A program made the position numbers and the translations under genes. The notes under the pieces are model-generated. The model did not search any database. It was not told the origin of the DNA and saw only the letters and a program-made list of their open reading frames with translations. This document shows positions 16,113 through 25,236 of a stretch of DNA of 50,527 nt, in pieces (the first letter of the stretch is position 1; the number at the start of each line of letters is the position of its first letter). Source of the DNA: Phenylobacterium sp. (lineage in GTDB: Bacteria > Pseudomonadota > Alphaproteobacteria > Caulobacterales > Caulobacteraceae). The stretch covers positions 1 through 50,527 of the forward strand of contig NZ_JAUXXE010000066.1 in the NCBI RefSeq assembly GCF_030681155.1. The letters run 5' to 3'.

Positions 16113-17441
16113 TTGACCTGGAATCCACAGTCTCGCATCGCGGTGGTTGGCGGAGGCGTGGCGGGACTGTCTGCCGCTTGGCTGCTCAGTCAACGCTACG
16201 ATGTGACACTATTCGAGGGGGAGAACAGGGTCGGGGGGCACGCCAATACCGTCGAGGCGCCTGGCGCCAAGGGACCGGTTGCGGTCGACACCGGCTTCAT
16301 CGTCTACAACGAGCCGAACTATCCGAATTTCACCGCCCTTCTGAAGCACTTCGGCGTGGAGAGCCGCGCCGCCGACATGGCGCTGAGCGTGTCGCTGGAC
16401 GACGGCGATTTCGAATATTCATCCGGTGCGCTGTTCGCCCAGGCCAGCAACCTCTTCAGCGCGCGCTACTGGGCGATGCTGCGCGATGTCGGTCGATTCT
16501 ACCGTCAGGGTCCCAAGGACCTAGCCAGCCTTGAGGCGCCGCTGACCTCGTTGGAGGACTACCTGGCGACTAAGGGCTACTGCCAGGCCTTCCGGGACGA
16601 CCACCTGCTGCCGCAAGCCGCCGCCATCTGGTCCACGCCGCTGGGGGCGATTCTCGACTATCCGGCCGCCGCCCTGATCCGCTTCTTCCAGAACCACGGG
16701 ATGATGAGCCTGTTCGGCCGGGGCAAGTGGCGCACGGTGAGCGGGGGCAGCCACGCTTATGTCGCCAAGCTGGCGGCGGCCTTCACGGGCGAAATCCGGA
16801 CCGGCGTGCGGGTGAGCGCGGTGCGCCGCGACCTATTCGGCGTTGATATCCGCGATTCGACTGGCCGGACCGAACGCTTCGACCAGGTGGTGATCGCCAC
16901 CCACGGCGACACCGCCCTGTCGCTGCTCGACGACGTCAATAGCGAAGAACAGCGGCTGCTGTCGGCTTTCAGATATCACCGTAATCTTGCCGTTTTGCAC
17001 GCTGATGCTCGCCTGATGCCGATGCGGAAGGCAGCCTGGGAAAGCTGGAACCACATCGGGCGGCGCGAGACGCCTGGGGAGGGCTGCGTGACCTATTGGA
17101 TGAACCGGCTGCAATCCATCGGCGACGCGGGCGACCTGTTCGTCACGCTCAATCCCACGCGAGAGATCGCGCCAGACAAGGTGATCCGCACCGACGTCTA
17201 CGACCATCCGTTGTTCGACGCCGCCGCCATCGCGGCCCAGGCTGAGCTGTGGTCGTTGCAGGGCGAGCGGCGGACCTGGTTCTGCGGTTCCTATTTCGGC
17301 CACGGCTTCCATGAAGACGCCCTGCAGTCGGGCCTGGCGGTGGCTGAGGCCATGGGCGGCGGGCGCCGGCCGTGGCGTGTGGCCGACGAGTCTGGGCGCA
17401 TCCAGATCAAGACGGCGCCTCTGCGCGGGTGGGCGGCATGA
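16113..17441 (+). CDS. NAD/FAD-dependent oxidoreductase, amine-oxidase-like
   Basis: 442 residues. TTG start at 16113 with GAGGA (16099-16103) upstream; no earlier ATG fits. The Rossmann motif GGGVAGLS is at 13-20, Glu35 ends the second strand, and RVGGHANT (39-46) is the flavin motif of this subgroup. The C-terminal part (CGSYFGHGFHEDALQSGLAVAEAMGG) is the second FAD-binding region. It resembles amine oxidase and phytoene-desaturase-type flavoproteins and is likely to oxidise or desaturate a lipid-linked substrate. Its stop overlaps the DUF1365 start by 4 nt. Confidence 0.92.
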   Translation: MTWNPQSRIAVVGGGVAGLSAAWLLSQRYDVTLFEGENRVGGHANTVEAPGAKGPVAVDTGFIVYNEPNYPNFTALLKHFGVESRAADMALSVSLDDGDFEYSSGALFAQASNLFSARYWAMLRDVGRFYRQGPKDLASLEAPLTSLEDYLATKGYCQAFRDDHLLPQAAAIWSTPLGAILDYPAAALIRFFQNHGMMSLFGRGKWRTVSGGSHAYVAKLAAAFTGEIRTGVRVSAVRRDLFGVDIRDSTGRTERFDQVVIATHGDTALSLLDDVNSEEQRLLSAFRYHRNLAVLHADARLMPMRKAAWESWNHIGRRETPGEGCVTYWMNRLQSIGDAGDLFVTLNPTREIAPDKVIRTDVYDHPLFDAAAIAAQAELWSLQGERRTWFCGSYFGHGFHEDALQSGLAVAEAMGGGRRPWRVADESGRIQIKTAPLRGWAA

Positions 17442-18223
17442 CCGGGCTCGCGTCGGGGCTCTATCTCGGCGCGGTCACTCATGCGCGGCTGAAGCCGCGA
17501 CACCATCGGATGCGCTATCGCGTCTTCATGCTGCTGCTGGACCTGGATGAGCTGGGGCGGCTGGATGGCCTGCTGCGGCTGTTCGGGCATCGGCGCTTCG
17601 CCCTGACCAGCTTCCATGAGGCCGACCATCTCGACGGTTCGGGTAGCTGCCTGGAGGCCCAGGTCGAGGCCCACCTGGAGGCGGCCGCCATCGCGCACGG
17701 CGGCCCCATCAAGATGCTGTGCATGCCGCGCATCCTGGGGGCGGTGTTCAATCCGCTGACGGTCTATTTCTGCCATCGCCTGGACGGCGCGCTTTCGGCC
17801 ATCCTCTACGAGGTGACCAACACCTTCGGAGAGCGGCACATCTACCTGATACCGGTCGAGGGGCGCGGGCCGATCACCCAGACCTGCGACAAGACTTTCT
17901 ATGTCTCGCCGTTCATGGACATGGACCTGACCTACGCCTTCCGGATCCGCGCGCCGGGCGAGGCGGTCTCGATCGTCATCGATGTCCACGACGCCGAGGG
18001 CCATGTGATGGGCGCGGCGTTCTCAGGGATCAGGCGCGAACTGACCGACCGGTCGCTGTTGCGCGCATGGCTGTCACATCCCTTGATGACGCTGGGCGTA
18101 ATGGCCGCAATCCATTGGGAAGCCTTGAAAATCTGGCGCAAGGGCGGGCGGTTGCGCACCCGGCCGGCGCCGCCCGCGACGTCGGTGACGTTCGTTCACG
18201 GCGTTCGCGCTCGCGCGGCCTAG
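17438..18223 (+). CDS. DUF1365 family protein
   Basis: 261 residues from ATG 17438, which overlaps the stop of the FAD gene (ATGA, 17438-17441). Family wording: HARLKPRHHRMRYRVFML near the start, FNPLTVYFCHR, LYEVTNTFGERHIY, KTFYVSPFMDMDLTYAF and a C-terminal SHPLMTLGVMAAIHWEALK with a hydrophobic helix. The activity is not established; the family is found fused or adjacent to FAD oxidoreductases and CFA-like methyltransferases, suggesting a step in modified fatty acid synthesis or handling of oxidised lipids. No signal peptide. Confidence 0.9.
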   Translation: MTGLASGLYLGAVTHARLKPRHHRMRYRVFMLLLDLDELGRLDGLLRLFGHRRFALTSFHEADHLDGSGSCLEAQVEAHLEAAAIAHGGPIKMLCMPRILGAVFNPLTVYFCHRLDGALSAILYEVTNTFGERHIYLIPVEGRGPITQTCDKTFYVSPFMDMDLTYAFRIRAPGEAVSIVIDVHDAEGHVMGAAFSGIRRELTDRSLLRAWLSHPLMTLGVMAAIHWEALKIWRKGGRLRTRPAPPATSVTFVHGVRARAA

Positions 18224-18329
18224 CCGTCCCCGCGACGTCGGCGATATTATCCGGATACGTCAAAACAAGTCTGGCGTGCACCGAGGCGGCGCCTCAGAAT
18301 GACTTCCATACTTGAAGATGGAATTTCTG

Positions 18330-20210
18330 ATGAGTGAGTCACACCCCTCCCGGCGGGGTGCGGGACCCTCTGACTCCGGCTCTATCAAGGTCGATGTCAG
18401 CGAGATGCCGCGTGTGCTGCAGAGGATCACGGCGCTTTCGTTGCGTTACCCGGGCCGGATGGCGGTGGCGATCGGTTGCTCGCTGGGGGCCGCGGTCGCC
18501 AGCCTGACCTTGCCGCGATTGTTTGGCGGCGCTGTCGATCAGGCGCAGGCGCTGCTGGAGGGCGGGGCCGCCCACGCCAGCGAGGCGCAGGCCGCGCTGT
18601 GGGGGACGGCCCTGCTGGTGATCGCCGCCACGGTGATCCGCGGGCTGCTGACCATGATGTCTGGCTACCAGGGCGAGTATGTCAGCCAGCGGGTGGGCTA
18701 TGACCTGCGGCTGCAGTTCTTCCAACAGCTCCAGCGGCTGTCGTTCGGTTTTCATGACCGTATCCATTCCGGCGACCTGATCACCCGAGGCATGCTCGAC
18801 CTGGAAGGCGCGCGCGTCTTCATCCAGGGCGGGGTGATGCAGGCGGTCAGCCTGGTCCTGCTGCTGGGCTTCGCCAGCTACATGATGCTGTCGGCCGACC
18901 TGACCATGGGGCTGATCGGCCTAGCCTTTGTGCCGGTCGCCGGCTGGGCGCTGGCGCGGATGGGCTTCCTGCTGCGGGTGACCTGGCTGCGGGTGCAGGA
19001 GCTGATGGCGGTGCTGACCCTGACCATGGAGGAGAACCTTCAGGGCATCCGCGTGGTTCGCGCCTTCGCCGGCAAGTCCTTCGAGATGGCCAAGTTCGAC
19101 GCCGCCTCGCTGGACGCGCTGAACTTCTCTTACAAGCGCATCACCCTGCGGTTCCGGGCGGTCTCGGTGATGACCGTCTCGTTCTACGGATCGATGGGGC
19201 TGCTGCTCTGGTACGGCGGTCACAAGGTGGCGGCCGGGACAATGAGCGTCGGCAAGCTCACCGAGTTCCTCACCTATATGACCCTGCTGCAGACGCCGAT
19301 CCGGCAGATCGCCATGATCTTCAACGCCGCGGCGCGGGCGACGTCGTCGGGCGCGCGGCTGTTCGAAGTGCTGGACCTGGAGCCGGAAATCGCCGACGCG
19401 CCGGGCGCGAAACCCTTGGCCCCGACCAAGGGCGTGCTGCGCTTCGAGAATGTCGACTTCTGCTACGATCAGGGCGGCAAGCAGATCCTGCATGGGGTCA
19501 GTTTCGAGGTCGCGGCCGGCCAGACCCTGGGGATCGTCGGCCCGCCCGGCAGCGGCAAGTCGACCATCGCCAACCTGATCCCGCGTTTCTACGACGTGAC
19601 CGGCGGGGCGATCACCATTGACGGTCAGGACATCCGTGACATGACCCTGGCGTCCTTGCGCGAATATGTCGGGCTGGTTCAGCAGGAGGCGTTCCTGTTC
19701 GACTCGTCCATCGGCCACAACGTCGCCTATGCCGATCCCTGGGCGCAGGAGGACCGCATCGTCGGCGCGGCCAAGACCGCCCAGCTTCACGACCACATCG
19801 CCGGCCTGCCGGCTGGCTATGAGACGAGGGTCGGGGAGCGCGGCGTGGCCCTGTCCGGCGGCCAGCGCCAGCGGATGAGCATTGCGCGCGGCGTGGTGCC
19901 CGGTCCCGGCGTGATGATCTTCGACGACAGCACCGCGGCCATCGACGCGGTGACCGAACGCCGGGTGCGCGACGCCCTGGCCGAAGCCACGGCGGCCAAG
20001 GCCACGATCATCATCGCTCACCGCCTGTCCTCGCTGATGCACGCTGACAATATCGTGGTGCTGGACGAGGGCCGGGTGGTGGAACGCGGGACCCACGCCG
20101 AGCTGGTGAAGCAGGGCGGGGTCTATGCTGACCTCTATGAACTGCAGACGCGCTCGGACGCCGAGGCGACCCTGGACGAGGACGCCATTCTCCAGGGGGT
20201 CGGCGGATGA
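18330..20210 (+). CDS. ABC exporter half-transporter with degenerate ATP site (subunit 1)
   Basis: About 626 residues; in-frame starts at 18312 (TTG), 18318 and 18330 are all possible and none has a strong ribosome site. N-terminal region, then six transmembrane helices (about 40-330), then the nucleotide-binding domain: Walker A GPPGSGKST near 404, signature LSGGQRQR near 507, Walker B MIFDDS near 528 and the switch His in IIIAHRLSS. The catalytic Glu after Walker B is replaced by Asp, as in the degenerate-site subunit of heterodimeric exporters (TM287, BmrC type). Its stop overlaps the start of subunit 2 by 4 nt. Confidence 0.92.
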   Translation: MSESHPSRRGAGPSDSGSIKVDVSEMPRVLQRITALSLRYPGRMAVAIGCSLGAAVASLTLPRLFGGAVDQAQALLEGGAAHASEAQAALWGTALLVIAATVIRGLLTMMSGYQGEYVSQRVGYDLRLQFFQQLQRLSFGFHDRIHSGDLITRGMLDLEGARVFIQGGVMQAVSLVLLLGFASYMMLSADLTMGLIGLAFVPVAGWALARMGFLLRVTWLRVQELMAVLTLTMEENLQGIRVVRAFAGKSFEMAKFDAASLDALNFSYKRITLRFRAVSVMTVSFYGSMGLLLWYGGHKVAAGTMSVGKLTEFLTYMTLLQTPIRQIAMIFNAAARATSSGARLFEVLDLEPEIADAPGAKPLAPTKGVLRFENVDFCYDQGGKQILHGVSFEVAAGQTLGIVGPPGSGKSTIANLIPRFYDVTGGAITIDGQDIRDMTLASLREYVGLVQQEAFLFDSSIGHNVAYADPWAQEDRIVGAAKTAQLHDHIAGLPAGYETRVGERGVALSGGQRQRMSIARGVVPGPGVMIFDDSTAAIDAVTERRVRDALAEATAAKATIIIAHRLSSLMHADNIVVLDEGRVVERGTHAELVKQGGVYADLYELQTRSDAEATLDEDAILQGVGG

Positions 20211-22063
20211 GCGACACCGTGCAAGCCCCGCCGCCGCAACGCCGCGCCTCGCTCGGGACCTCCGAGGGCGAGGATATCTTCGGCACGTTCGACATCAACG
20301 TGGCCAAGCGCTTCCTGGAGATTTTGAAGCCGCACAAGCGGTCCTTCATCATCGCTGTGGTCGCCGTGCTGATCTCGGCGACCTGCGCGGTGATGATCCC
20401 GGCGCTGATCGGGCGTGCGGTCACCGCGGCGGTCAACCGCGACGGCCATCTGCTCGACCAGATCCTGATAGCCTTTGCGGGCCTGATCGCGGTCTATGCG
20501 AGCGCCTTTTTCATGGAGCAGTGGCTGTCGGCGCGGCTGGCCCAGCGGGTGATTTTCGACGTCCGCCGCAAGATGTTCGACCACTTTCAGGATGTGTCGC
20601 TGTCGTTCATGGACAAGACCCATGTCGGGCGGATCATGTCGCGCCTGCAGGGCGATGTGAACGCCTTGCAGGAGTTTCTGGAAAGCTCCACCGGCGCGGT
20701 TGGCGACCTTGCGATGCTGATCGGCATCACCGCGGTCCTGATCAGCATGGACTGGCAGCTTGGCCTGCTGACCCTGACGGTCCTGCCGCTGCTGATCATT
20801 GTGCGCGCGATCTGGCTGCCGTTCTCGAAGAGGAGTTTCCGTGACGCGCGCGACGCCTCCTCGACCGCCAATTCGGCCCTGGCCGAGAACATCAACGGCG
20901 TGCGCACGGTGCAAGAAAGCCGCCGCGAGGCGGTGAATTTCGAGCTCTACAAGGAGAAGGCCCACGAGAATTTCGTCGCCCAGGCGCACGCCTCGTGGAT
21001 GAGCCAGATAATGGTGCCGACCGTCGATGTGCTGACCGGCCTGGCCATGGCGATCGTCATCGTGGTCGGCGGCAACGCTGTGCTGGGCGGGCGGCTGGAA
21101 GTGGGGGTGATGGTCGCCTTCATCTTCTATGTGCAGCGGTTCTTCGATCCGGTGCGGATGCTGTCCATGCAGTACACGATCATGCAGCGGGCGATGGCGG
21201 CCGGGCATCGGATCTTCGAGGTGCTCGACGTCAAGGTGGCGATCACTGACAAGGTCGGCGCCCAGCCGCTGGCCGACGCGCCGGCGACGGTGGAGTTCAA
21301 GAACGTCACCTTCGGCTACGATCCGGCCCGGCCGGTGCTGCACGATATCAGCCTGAAGGTGAACCCGCGCGAGGTGGTGGCTCTGGTCGGGCCGACCGGC
21401 TCGGGCAAGACCTCGATCATCGCGCTGACCCACCGGTTCTATGAGGTCGATCAGGGCCAGATCCTGGTCGGCGGCCACGACGTGCGCGATGTGACGCTGG
21501 ACTCGCTGGGCAAGACCATCGGCATGGTGCTGCAGGAGCCGTTCCTGTTCACCGGCACGATCGAAGAGAACATTCGCTACAATACGAAGGGCGCCAGTTT
21601 CGACGACGTGGTCCGGGCGGCCACGGCGGTGAGCGCGCACGACTTCATCATGCGCCTGCCGGACGGCTATCAGACCAAGCTCGGCCAGCGGGGCCGCAAT
21701 ATCTCGATGGGCCAGCGGCAGCTGATCTCGTTCGCGCGGGCCCTGGTGGCCGATCCGCAGATCCTGATCCTCGACGAGGCCACAGCCAATATCGACAGCT
21801 TCACCGAGCAGGCGATCCAGAAGGCCCTGAAGGTGCTCTTCTCGGGGAGGACCTGCATCGTCATCGCTCACCGGCTGGCGACGATCCGCGACGCCGACCG
21901 CATCGTGGTGCTGCAGCAGGGGCGCATCCTGGAGCAGGGCAACCACGACGAGCTGATGGTGAACGGCGGGCTCTACTCACACCTCTACACCTCGGCCCAC
22001 GCCTCGTTCGACGACCAGGTGGTGGCGGTCACTGGAGACAGCGAGTTCGCGACGCGGACTTGA
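20207..22063 (+). CDS. ABC exporter half-transporter with canonical Walker B (subunit 2)
   Basis: 618 residues: short cytoplasmic N-terminus, six transmembrane helices (about 40-330) and a nucleotide-binding domain with Walker A GPTGSGKTS near 394, signature written ISMGQRQ near 498 (Met instead of the second Gly-side residue), Walker B ILILDEATANID near 518 and switch His in IVIAHRL. The intact Glu here plus the normal LSGGQ of subunit 1 make one consensus ATP site; the altered signature here plus the Asp of subunit 1 make the degenerate one. Substrate unknown (lipid, drug or peptide). Operon of two genes. Confidence 0.93.
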   Translation: MSDTVQAPPPQRRASLGTSEGEDIFGTFDINVAKRFLEILKPHKRSFIIAVVAVLISATCAVMIPALIGRAVTAAVNRDGHLLDQILIAFAGLIAVYASAFFMEQWLSARLAQRVIFDVRRKMFDHFQDVSLSFMDKTHVGRIMSRLQGDVNALQEFLESSTGAVGDLAMLIGITAVLISMDWQLGLLTLTVLPLLIIVRAIWLPFSKRSFRDARDASSTANSALAENINGVRTVQESRREAVNFELYKEKAHENFVAQAHASWMSQIMVPTVDVLTGLAMAIVIVVGGNAVLGGRLEVGVMVAFIFYVQRFFDPVRMLSMQYTIMQRAMAAGHRIFEVLDVKVAITDKVGAQPLADAPATVEFKNVTFGYDPARPVLHDISLKVNPREVVALVGPTGSGKTSIIALTHRFYEVDQGQILVGGHDVRDVTLDSLGKTIGMVLQEPFLFTGTIEENIRYNTKGASFDDVVRAATAVSAHDFIMRLPDGYQTKLGQRGRNISMGQRQLISFARALVADPQILILDEATANIDSFTEQAIQKALKVLFSGRTCIVIAHRLATIRDADRIVVLQQGRILEQGNHDELMVNGGLYSHLYTSAHASFDDQVVAVTGDSEFATRT

Positions 22064-22095
22064 GGGGCGGCGCGCAACCTTGCGATCCCCAAACT

Positions 22096-22232
22096 TCGTC
22101 ATCCTAGGCCTTGTGCCTAGGACCCCTCTCTCGGCTGGCACGGCTGGGCCGGGTGAAGCTGGACGGCCCCACTTTGCCGTATTCGCAGTGCGGCGGGGCG
22201 AGGGGTCCTAGGCACAAGGCCTAGGATGACGA
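22096..22232. repeat. Long nested inverted repeat, CGTCAT/ATGACG family, copy 2
   Basis: Two perfect 33-nt complementary arms (22096-22128 and 22200-22232) enclose 71 nt. Each arm carries its own hairpin, CCTAGGC-N5-GCCTAGG. It lies between the ABC exporter operon and the M28 peptidase gene. The size, symmetric ends and intergenic place suggest a mobile palindromic unit (REP or MITE-like); in RNA it would make a very stable structure and probably stops read-through. Confidence 0.8.
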
Positions 22233-22314
22233 GCGGAGAGTGGTCGGCGCGGCGGTTCCCGGATTGTGAAAGCATCCTGTAGGGTGGCTTGGCCGTTCGC
22301 CTCCGAGGTTCCCC

Positions 22315-23976
22315 ATGTTCCGCACTGCAGCCGTTTCCCTCGCCCTGACCCTGATGGCGAGCGCCGCCTACGCCCAGGATGCTGGTCCCATCGATCCGGC
22401 GCGGCTGTCGGCGATCGTGAAGACCATGGCCTCGGACGAGTTCGAGGGGCGCTCGCCCGGAACGCCGGGCGAGGCCAAGACGACCCAGTACATCGCCGCT
22501 CAATTCAAGGCGCTGGGGCTGGAGCCGGCCGGCGATAAGGGCGGCTATACCCAGGACGTGCCGCTGGTGCGGTTCCAGGTGAAGGACGGCGGGAAATTCG
22601 GTCTCACCTTGCAGGGCAAGGCGCGCTCGCTGGAGCGCAACACCGACATCTCGGCCTCGACCCTGCGGCCGATCAACCAGGTGACCATCGAGAACGCGCC
22701 CATGGTCTTCGTCGGCTATGGCGTCTCGGCGCCCGAGCGCGGCTGGGACGACTTCAAGGGCGTGGACCTGAAGGGCAAGATCGCCGTCATCCTGATCAAT
22801 GATCCCGATTTCGAGGCGAAACCGGGCGAGCCGGTGGCCGGGAAGTTCGGTGGTCTGGCCGCGACCTATTACGGGCGCTGGACCTACAAGTACGAAGAGG
22901 CCGCGCGCCGCGGTGCGCTCGGCGCACTGATCGTCCACGAGACGCCCGGCGCCGGCTATGGCTGGTCGACGGTGGTGGCCTCGAACGGCGAGGCCTTCGA
23001 CATCGTCCGTGCCGACCCGGCCAAGGAAAAGGTGCTGCTGCAGGGCTGGCTGACCGGCGAGGTTTCAAAGGAACTGCTGGCGTCGGCGGGCCTCGACTTC
23101 GACACCCTGAAGACCCAGGCGCGGCGAGCCGACTTCAAGCCGGTGACGCTGAAAGGCGCGACGTTTTCGGCCGACTATGGGCTCGAGCACGTCCAGGTCG
23201 TCAGCCGCAATGTGCTGGCCAAGATCACCGGCGCCTCGCGACCGAACGAGAGCGTGATGTTCGCCGCCCACTGGGACGCCTATGGCGTCGGCGCCCCGGA
23301 CGCCCAGGGCCGCACGGTGCGCCCCGGCGCCCTGGACGACGCCATCGGCGTGGCCGGGACCATGGAGATCGCGCGGGCCTTCAAGGCCGGCCCGCCGCCG
23401 GCCCGCACCCTGGTGTTCGCGGCCTGGACGGCCGAGGAGCGCGGCCTGCTGGGCTCGGAGTTCTACGGCGTCCATCCGACCGTGCCGCTGGAGACCATGG
23501 CCGCGAACCTGACCATGGACGTGCTGCAGCCGAACGGACTGGCGCGCGACGTGGTGTTGATCGGGGCGGGCCAGAACAGCCTGGAAGACATGCTGGTGAA
23601 GGCCGCCAAAACCCAGAACCGCACGGTGACGCCCGACGCTCACCCGGAGCGGGCGCTGTTCTATCGCGCCGACCACTTCTCGATGGCTCGGCGCGGCGTG
23701 CCGGTGCTGCTGATGATGGGGCTGGGCGGCGGCGCCGACCTGATCGAGGGCGGCCGTGCGGCTGGAGACAAGTGGGTCAGCGACTATACGGCCAACTGCT
23801 ATCACAAGACCTGCGACGCCTGGTCGGCCGACTGGGATCTGCGCGGGGCGGCTCAGGACGTGGAGTTGCTGTACGACATGGGCAAGGAACTGGCGAACCC
23901 GGGCGTCTGGCCGAGCTGGAAGCCGGACTCCGAGTTCAAGCCGCTGCGTGATGCGACCGCCGCCAAGCGGCGCTAG
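22315..23976 (+). CDS. Exported M28 family metallopeptidase
   Basis: 553 residues. Signal peptide MFRTAAVSLALTLMASAAYA-Q. A protease-associated-type insert is likely (residues ~110-260) before the zinc core: AHWDAYG near 316 (first His/Asp), ALDDAIGVAG near 339 (bridging Asp), EERGLLGSEFYG near 373 (catalytic Glu-Glu) and FYRADHFSMA (late His). M28 enzymes are co-catalytic di-zinc aminopeptidases or carboxypeptidases, here periplasmic or secreted. Its stop shares the CTAG tetranucleotide (23973-23976) with the stop of the convergent gene. Confidence 0.93.
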   Translation: MFRTAAVSLALTLMASAAYAQDAGPIDPARLSAIVKTMASDEFEGRSPGTPGEAKTTQYIAAQFKALGLEPAGDKGGYTQDVPLVRFQVKDGGKFGLTLQGKARSLERNTDISASTLRPINQVTIENAPMVFVGYGVSAPERGWDDFKGVDLKGKIAVILINDPDFEAKPGEPVAGKFGGLAATYYGRWTYKYEEAARRGALGALIVHETPGAGYGWSTVVASNGEAFDIVRADPAKEKVLLQGWLTGEVSKELLASAGLDFDTLKTQARRADFKPVTLKGATFSADYGLEHVQVVSRNVLAKITGASRPNESVMFAAHWDAYGVGAPDAQGRTVRPGALDDAIGVAGTMEIARAFKAGPPPARTLVFAAWTAEERGLLGSEFYGVHPTVPLETMAANLTMDVLQPNGLARDVVLIGAGQNSLEDMLVKAAKTQNRTVTPDAHPERALFYRADHFSMARRGVPVLLMMGLGGGADLIEGGRAAGDKWVSDYTANCYHKTCDAWSADWDLRGAAQDVELLYDMGKELANPGVWPSWKPDSEFKPLRDATAAKRR

Positions 23977-24440
23977 CTGTCCTCCGCGTCCTCTTTCAGC
24001 AGTTGGGTGCGGCGGATGGTGGAAATGAGAAGCTGCAGGTCGCGGCGGTTCTTCTCGATCACTTGGCGGATTTCCGGACGTCGATAGATTTCGGCGGGAA
24101 TCATGACCCGCCGGCCCTGGACCTGGATGCAATAGCCGCGCTGCAGCAGGCGGGTGACGTGGCGCCGTGTGGTCTCGCGCGGCATCTGCAACGAGTTGGC
24201 GATGGAGAGCACCGTCACCGGCCGGCGCAGCTCGTCGGGGATCAGGCCATCACCGCCGAAGTCCATGAAATTCCGGTTCAGCCCCAGGTGGTCGGTGGCC
24301 GCTTGGCCGATCGCCATGAACACGACGGCGAGCGCCATGTCGCCGTCGAACGCCTCGGTCAGGTTGGCAAGCGCGCGCAGCAGATAGTTGCTGCCCACCC
24401 GAGCCAGAAACAGGTCGATTTTGAAGCTCGGCTCGTTCAC
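23973..24440 (-). CDS. Winged-helix-like DNA-binding protein of unknown regulon
   Basis: 155 residues from a GTG at 24440, chosen for AGGAGGT just upstream (24444-24450). Residues ~75-125 look like a helix-turn-helix with wing: PVTVLSIANSLQMPRETTRR, HVTRLLQRGYCIQVQGRRV. The N-terminal half is helical (LFLARVGSNYLLRALANL) and may dimerise or sense a ligand. I do not recognise a named family; it is MarR/GntR-like in layout. It follows the gene at 24504 by 63 nt on the same strand, so the two are probably one unit. Confidence 0.75.
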   Translation of the reverse strand: MNEPSFKIDLFLARVGSNYLLRALANLTEAFDGDMALAVVFMAIGQAATDHLGLNRNFMDFGGDGLIPDELRRPVTVLSIANSLQMPRETTRRHVTRLLQRGYCIQVQGRRVMIPAEIYRRPEIRQVIEKNRRDLQLLISTIRRTQLLKEDAEDS

Positions 24441-24503
24441 CGGACCTCCTGCATGAATGCTGGGAAAGGCAGGGGGGCGAGTGTGCGCGCGCCCCAAACC
24501 GGC

Positions 24504-24863
24504 TCAGTCGGCGAGATCTCTCACGCGAACCTCGAGCCCGCTTTCGGCGAGAGCGCTGCGGAACGATAGGTTGAACGCCCAGGCTTCCTGCTCTCCGAGC
24601 TGCACCCGGCGAAATGGGATGCAATCGGCGAGTGGGGTCGGCCCGGGTTCGGCGTAGGTATTTAGGATCGCTTCGACATCCTCCCTCAGCCGTGGGTGGA
24701 GGGCGCGGGCGAAGCGGTGCTGGGCGTAGAGCGTCAGCTCTTCGACCGTTGAGGGCTCGCCGAGCATGCGCAGCCCGCTGACGACGACGACCAGCATCCT
24801 GGCCTGCACCGCAGGGGTGAGTTCTCGATAGCGGCTATTTTGGGCAAACCGGACAACCGTCAT
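24504..24863 (-). CDS. Conserved-looking hypothetical protein, partner of the winged-helix gene
   Basis: 119 residues from ATG 24863 (GGGAGGA with 8-nt spacing; the longer frame to 24899 lacks one). Mostly alpha-helical in appearance, with a hydrophobic VQARMLVVVVSGLRMLG segment near residue 20-36 too short and charged-flanked to be certain as a membrane helix. No catalytic motif or family is recognised. Codon use is like that of its neighbours. The gene leads a two-gene unit with the regulator at 23973, and a long leader with several dyads precedes it. Confidence 0.65.
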   Translation of the reverse strand: MTVVRFAQNSRYRELTPAVQARMLVVVVSGLRMLGEPSTVEELTLYAQHRFARALHPRLREDVEAILNTYAEPGPTPLADCIPFRRVQLGEQEAWAFNLSFRSALAESGLEVRVRDLAD

Positions 24864-25072
24864 ATCCAGTTTCCTCCCGCATCGAACGATCGCCAGCACC
24901 GCTTTGCGAGGCTGTAGACGAACTGCGTAGAGGTATGCGGGTCGCGCGCACGATCATCGTGTCGCGCCTTCGCGGTTCTGCGAATTCTCATGTTTCGATC
25001 AACCCCCTGGCGACGCCATGGGCCGATACGCGTTCCAGTATGCCTAACAACCTCTGAACGAGCTTGAGAGGG

Positions 25073-25089
25073 TTCCCCAATTTGGGGAA
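25073..25089. promoter_or_regulatory. Perfect palindrome TTCCCCAATTTGGGGAA
   Basis: 17 nt, two 8-nt arms around a single central base. It lies about 210 nt upstream of the start of the gene at 24504-24863 and is typical in length of a dimeric repressor operator. A second dyad (TTAGGC-N10-GCCTAA, 25111-25132) lies 21 nt further on. Confidence 0.45.
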
Positions 25090-25204
25090 AGCCGGGTTTC
25101 GGCGACCATTTTAGGCCCCGATACACGCCTAAGGAGGGCGTTCTATCGCCTTTTCGGCGAACGATGGTGTGCCGTTATGGGGCGGTCGCGAAGGGCAAAC
25201 CGGT

Positions 25205-25236
25205 CGCCGCTTCCTCAATTTGTGGAGGAAGCGGCG
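25205..25236 (-). terminator. Hairpin after fabF
   Basis: A perfect 12-bp stem (25205-25216 with 25225-25236) and an 8-nt loop start 14 nt after the fabF stop. There is no U tract on the minus strand, so it resembles the U-less hairpins common in GC-rich genomes. Confidence 0.55.

Noticed and set aside
24860..25126. 88-codon minus-strand frame in the 24.9-25.1 kb gap
   Set aside because: It overlaps the start of the gene at 24504, lacks a ribosome site and has Arg-rich non-coding composition.
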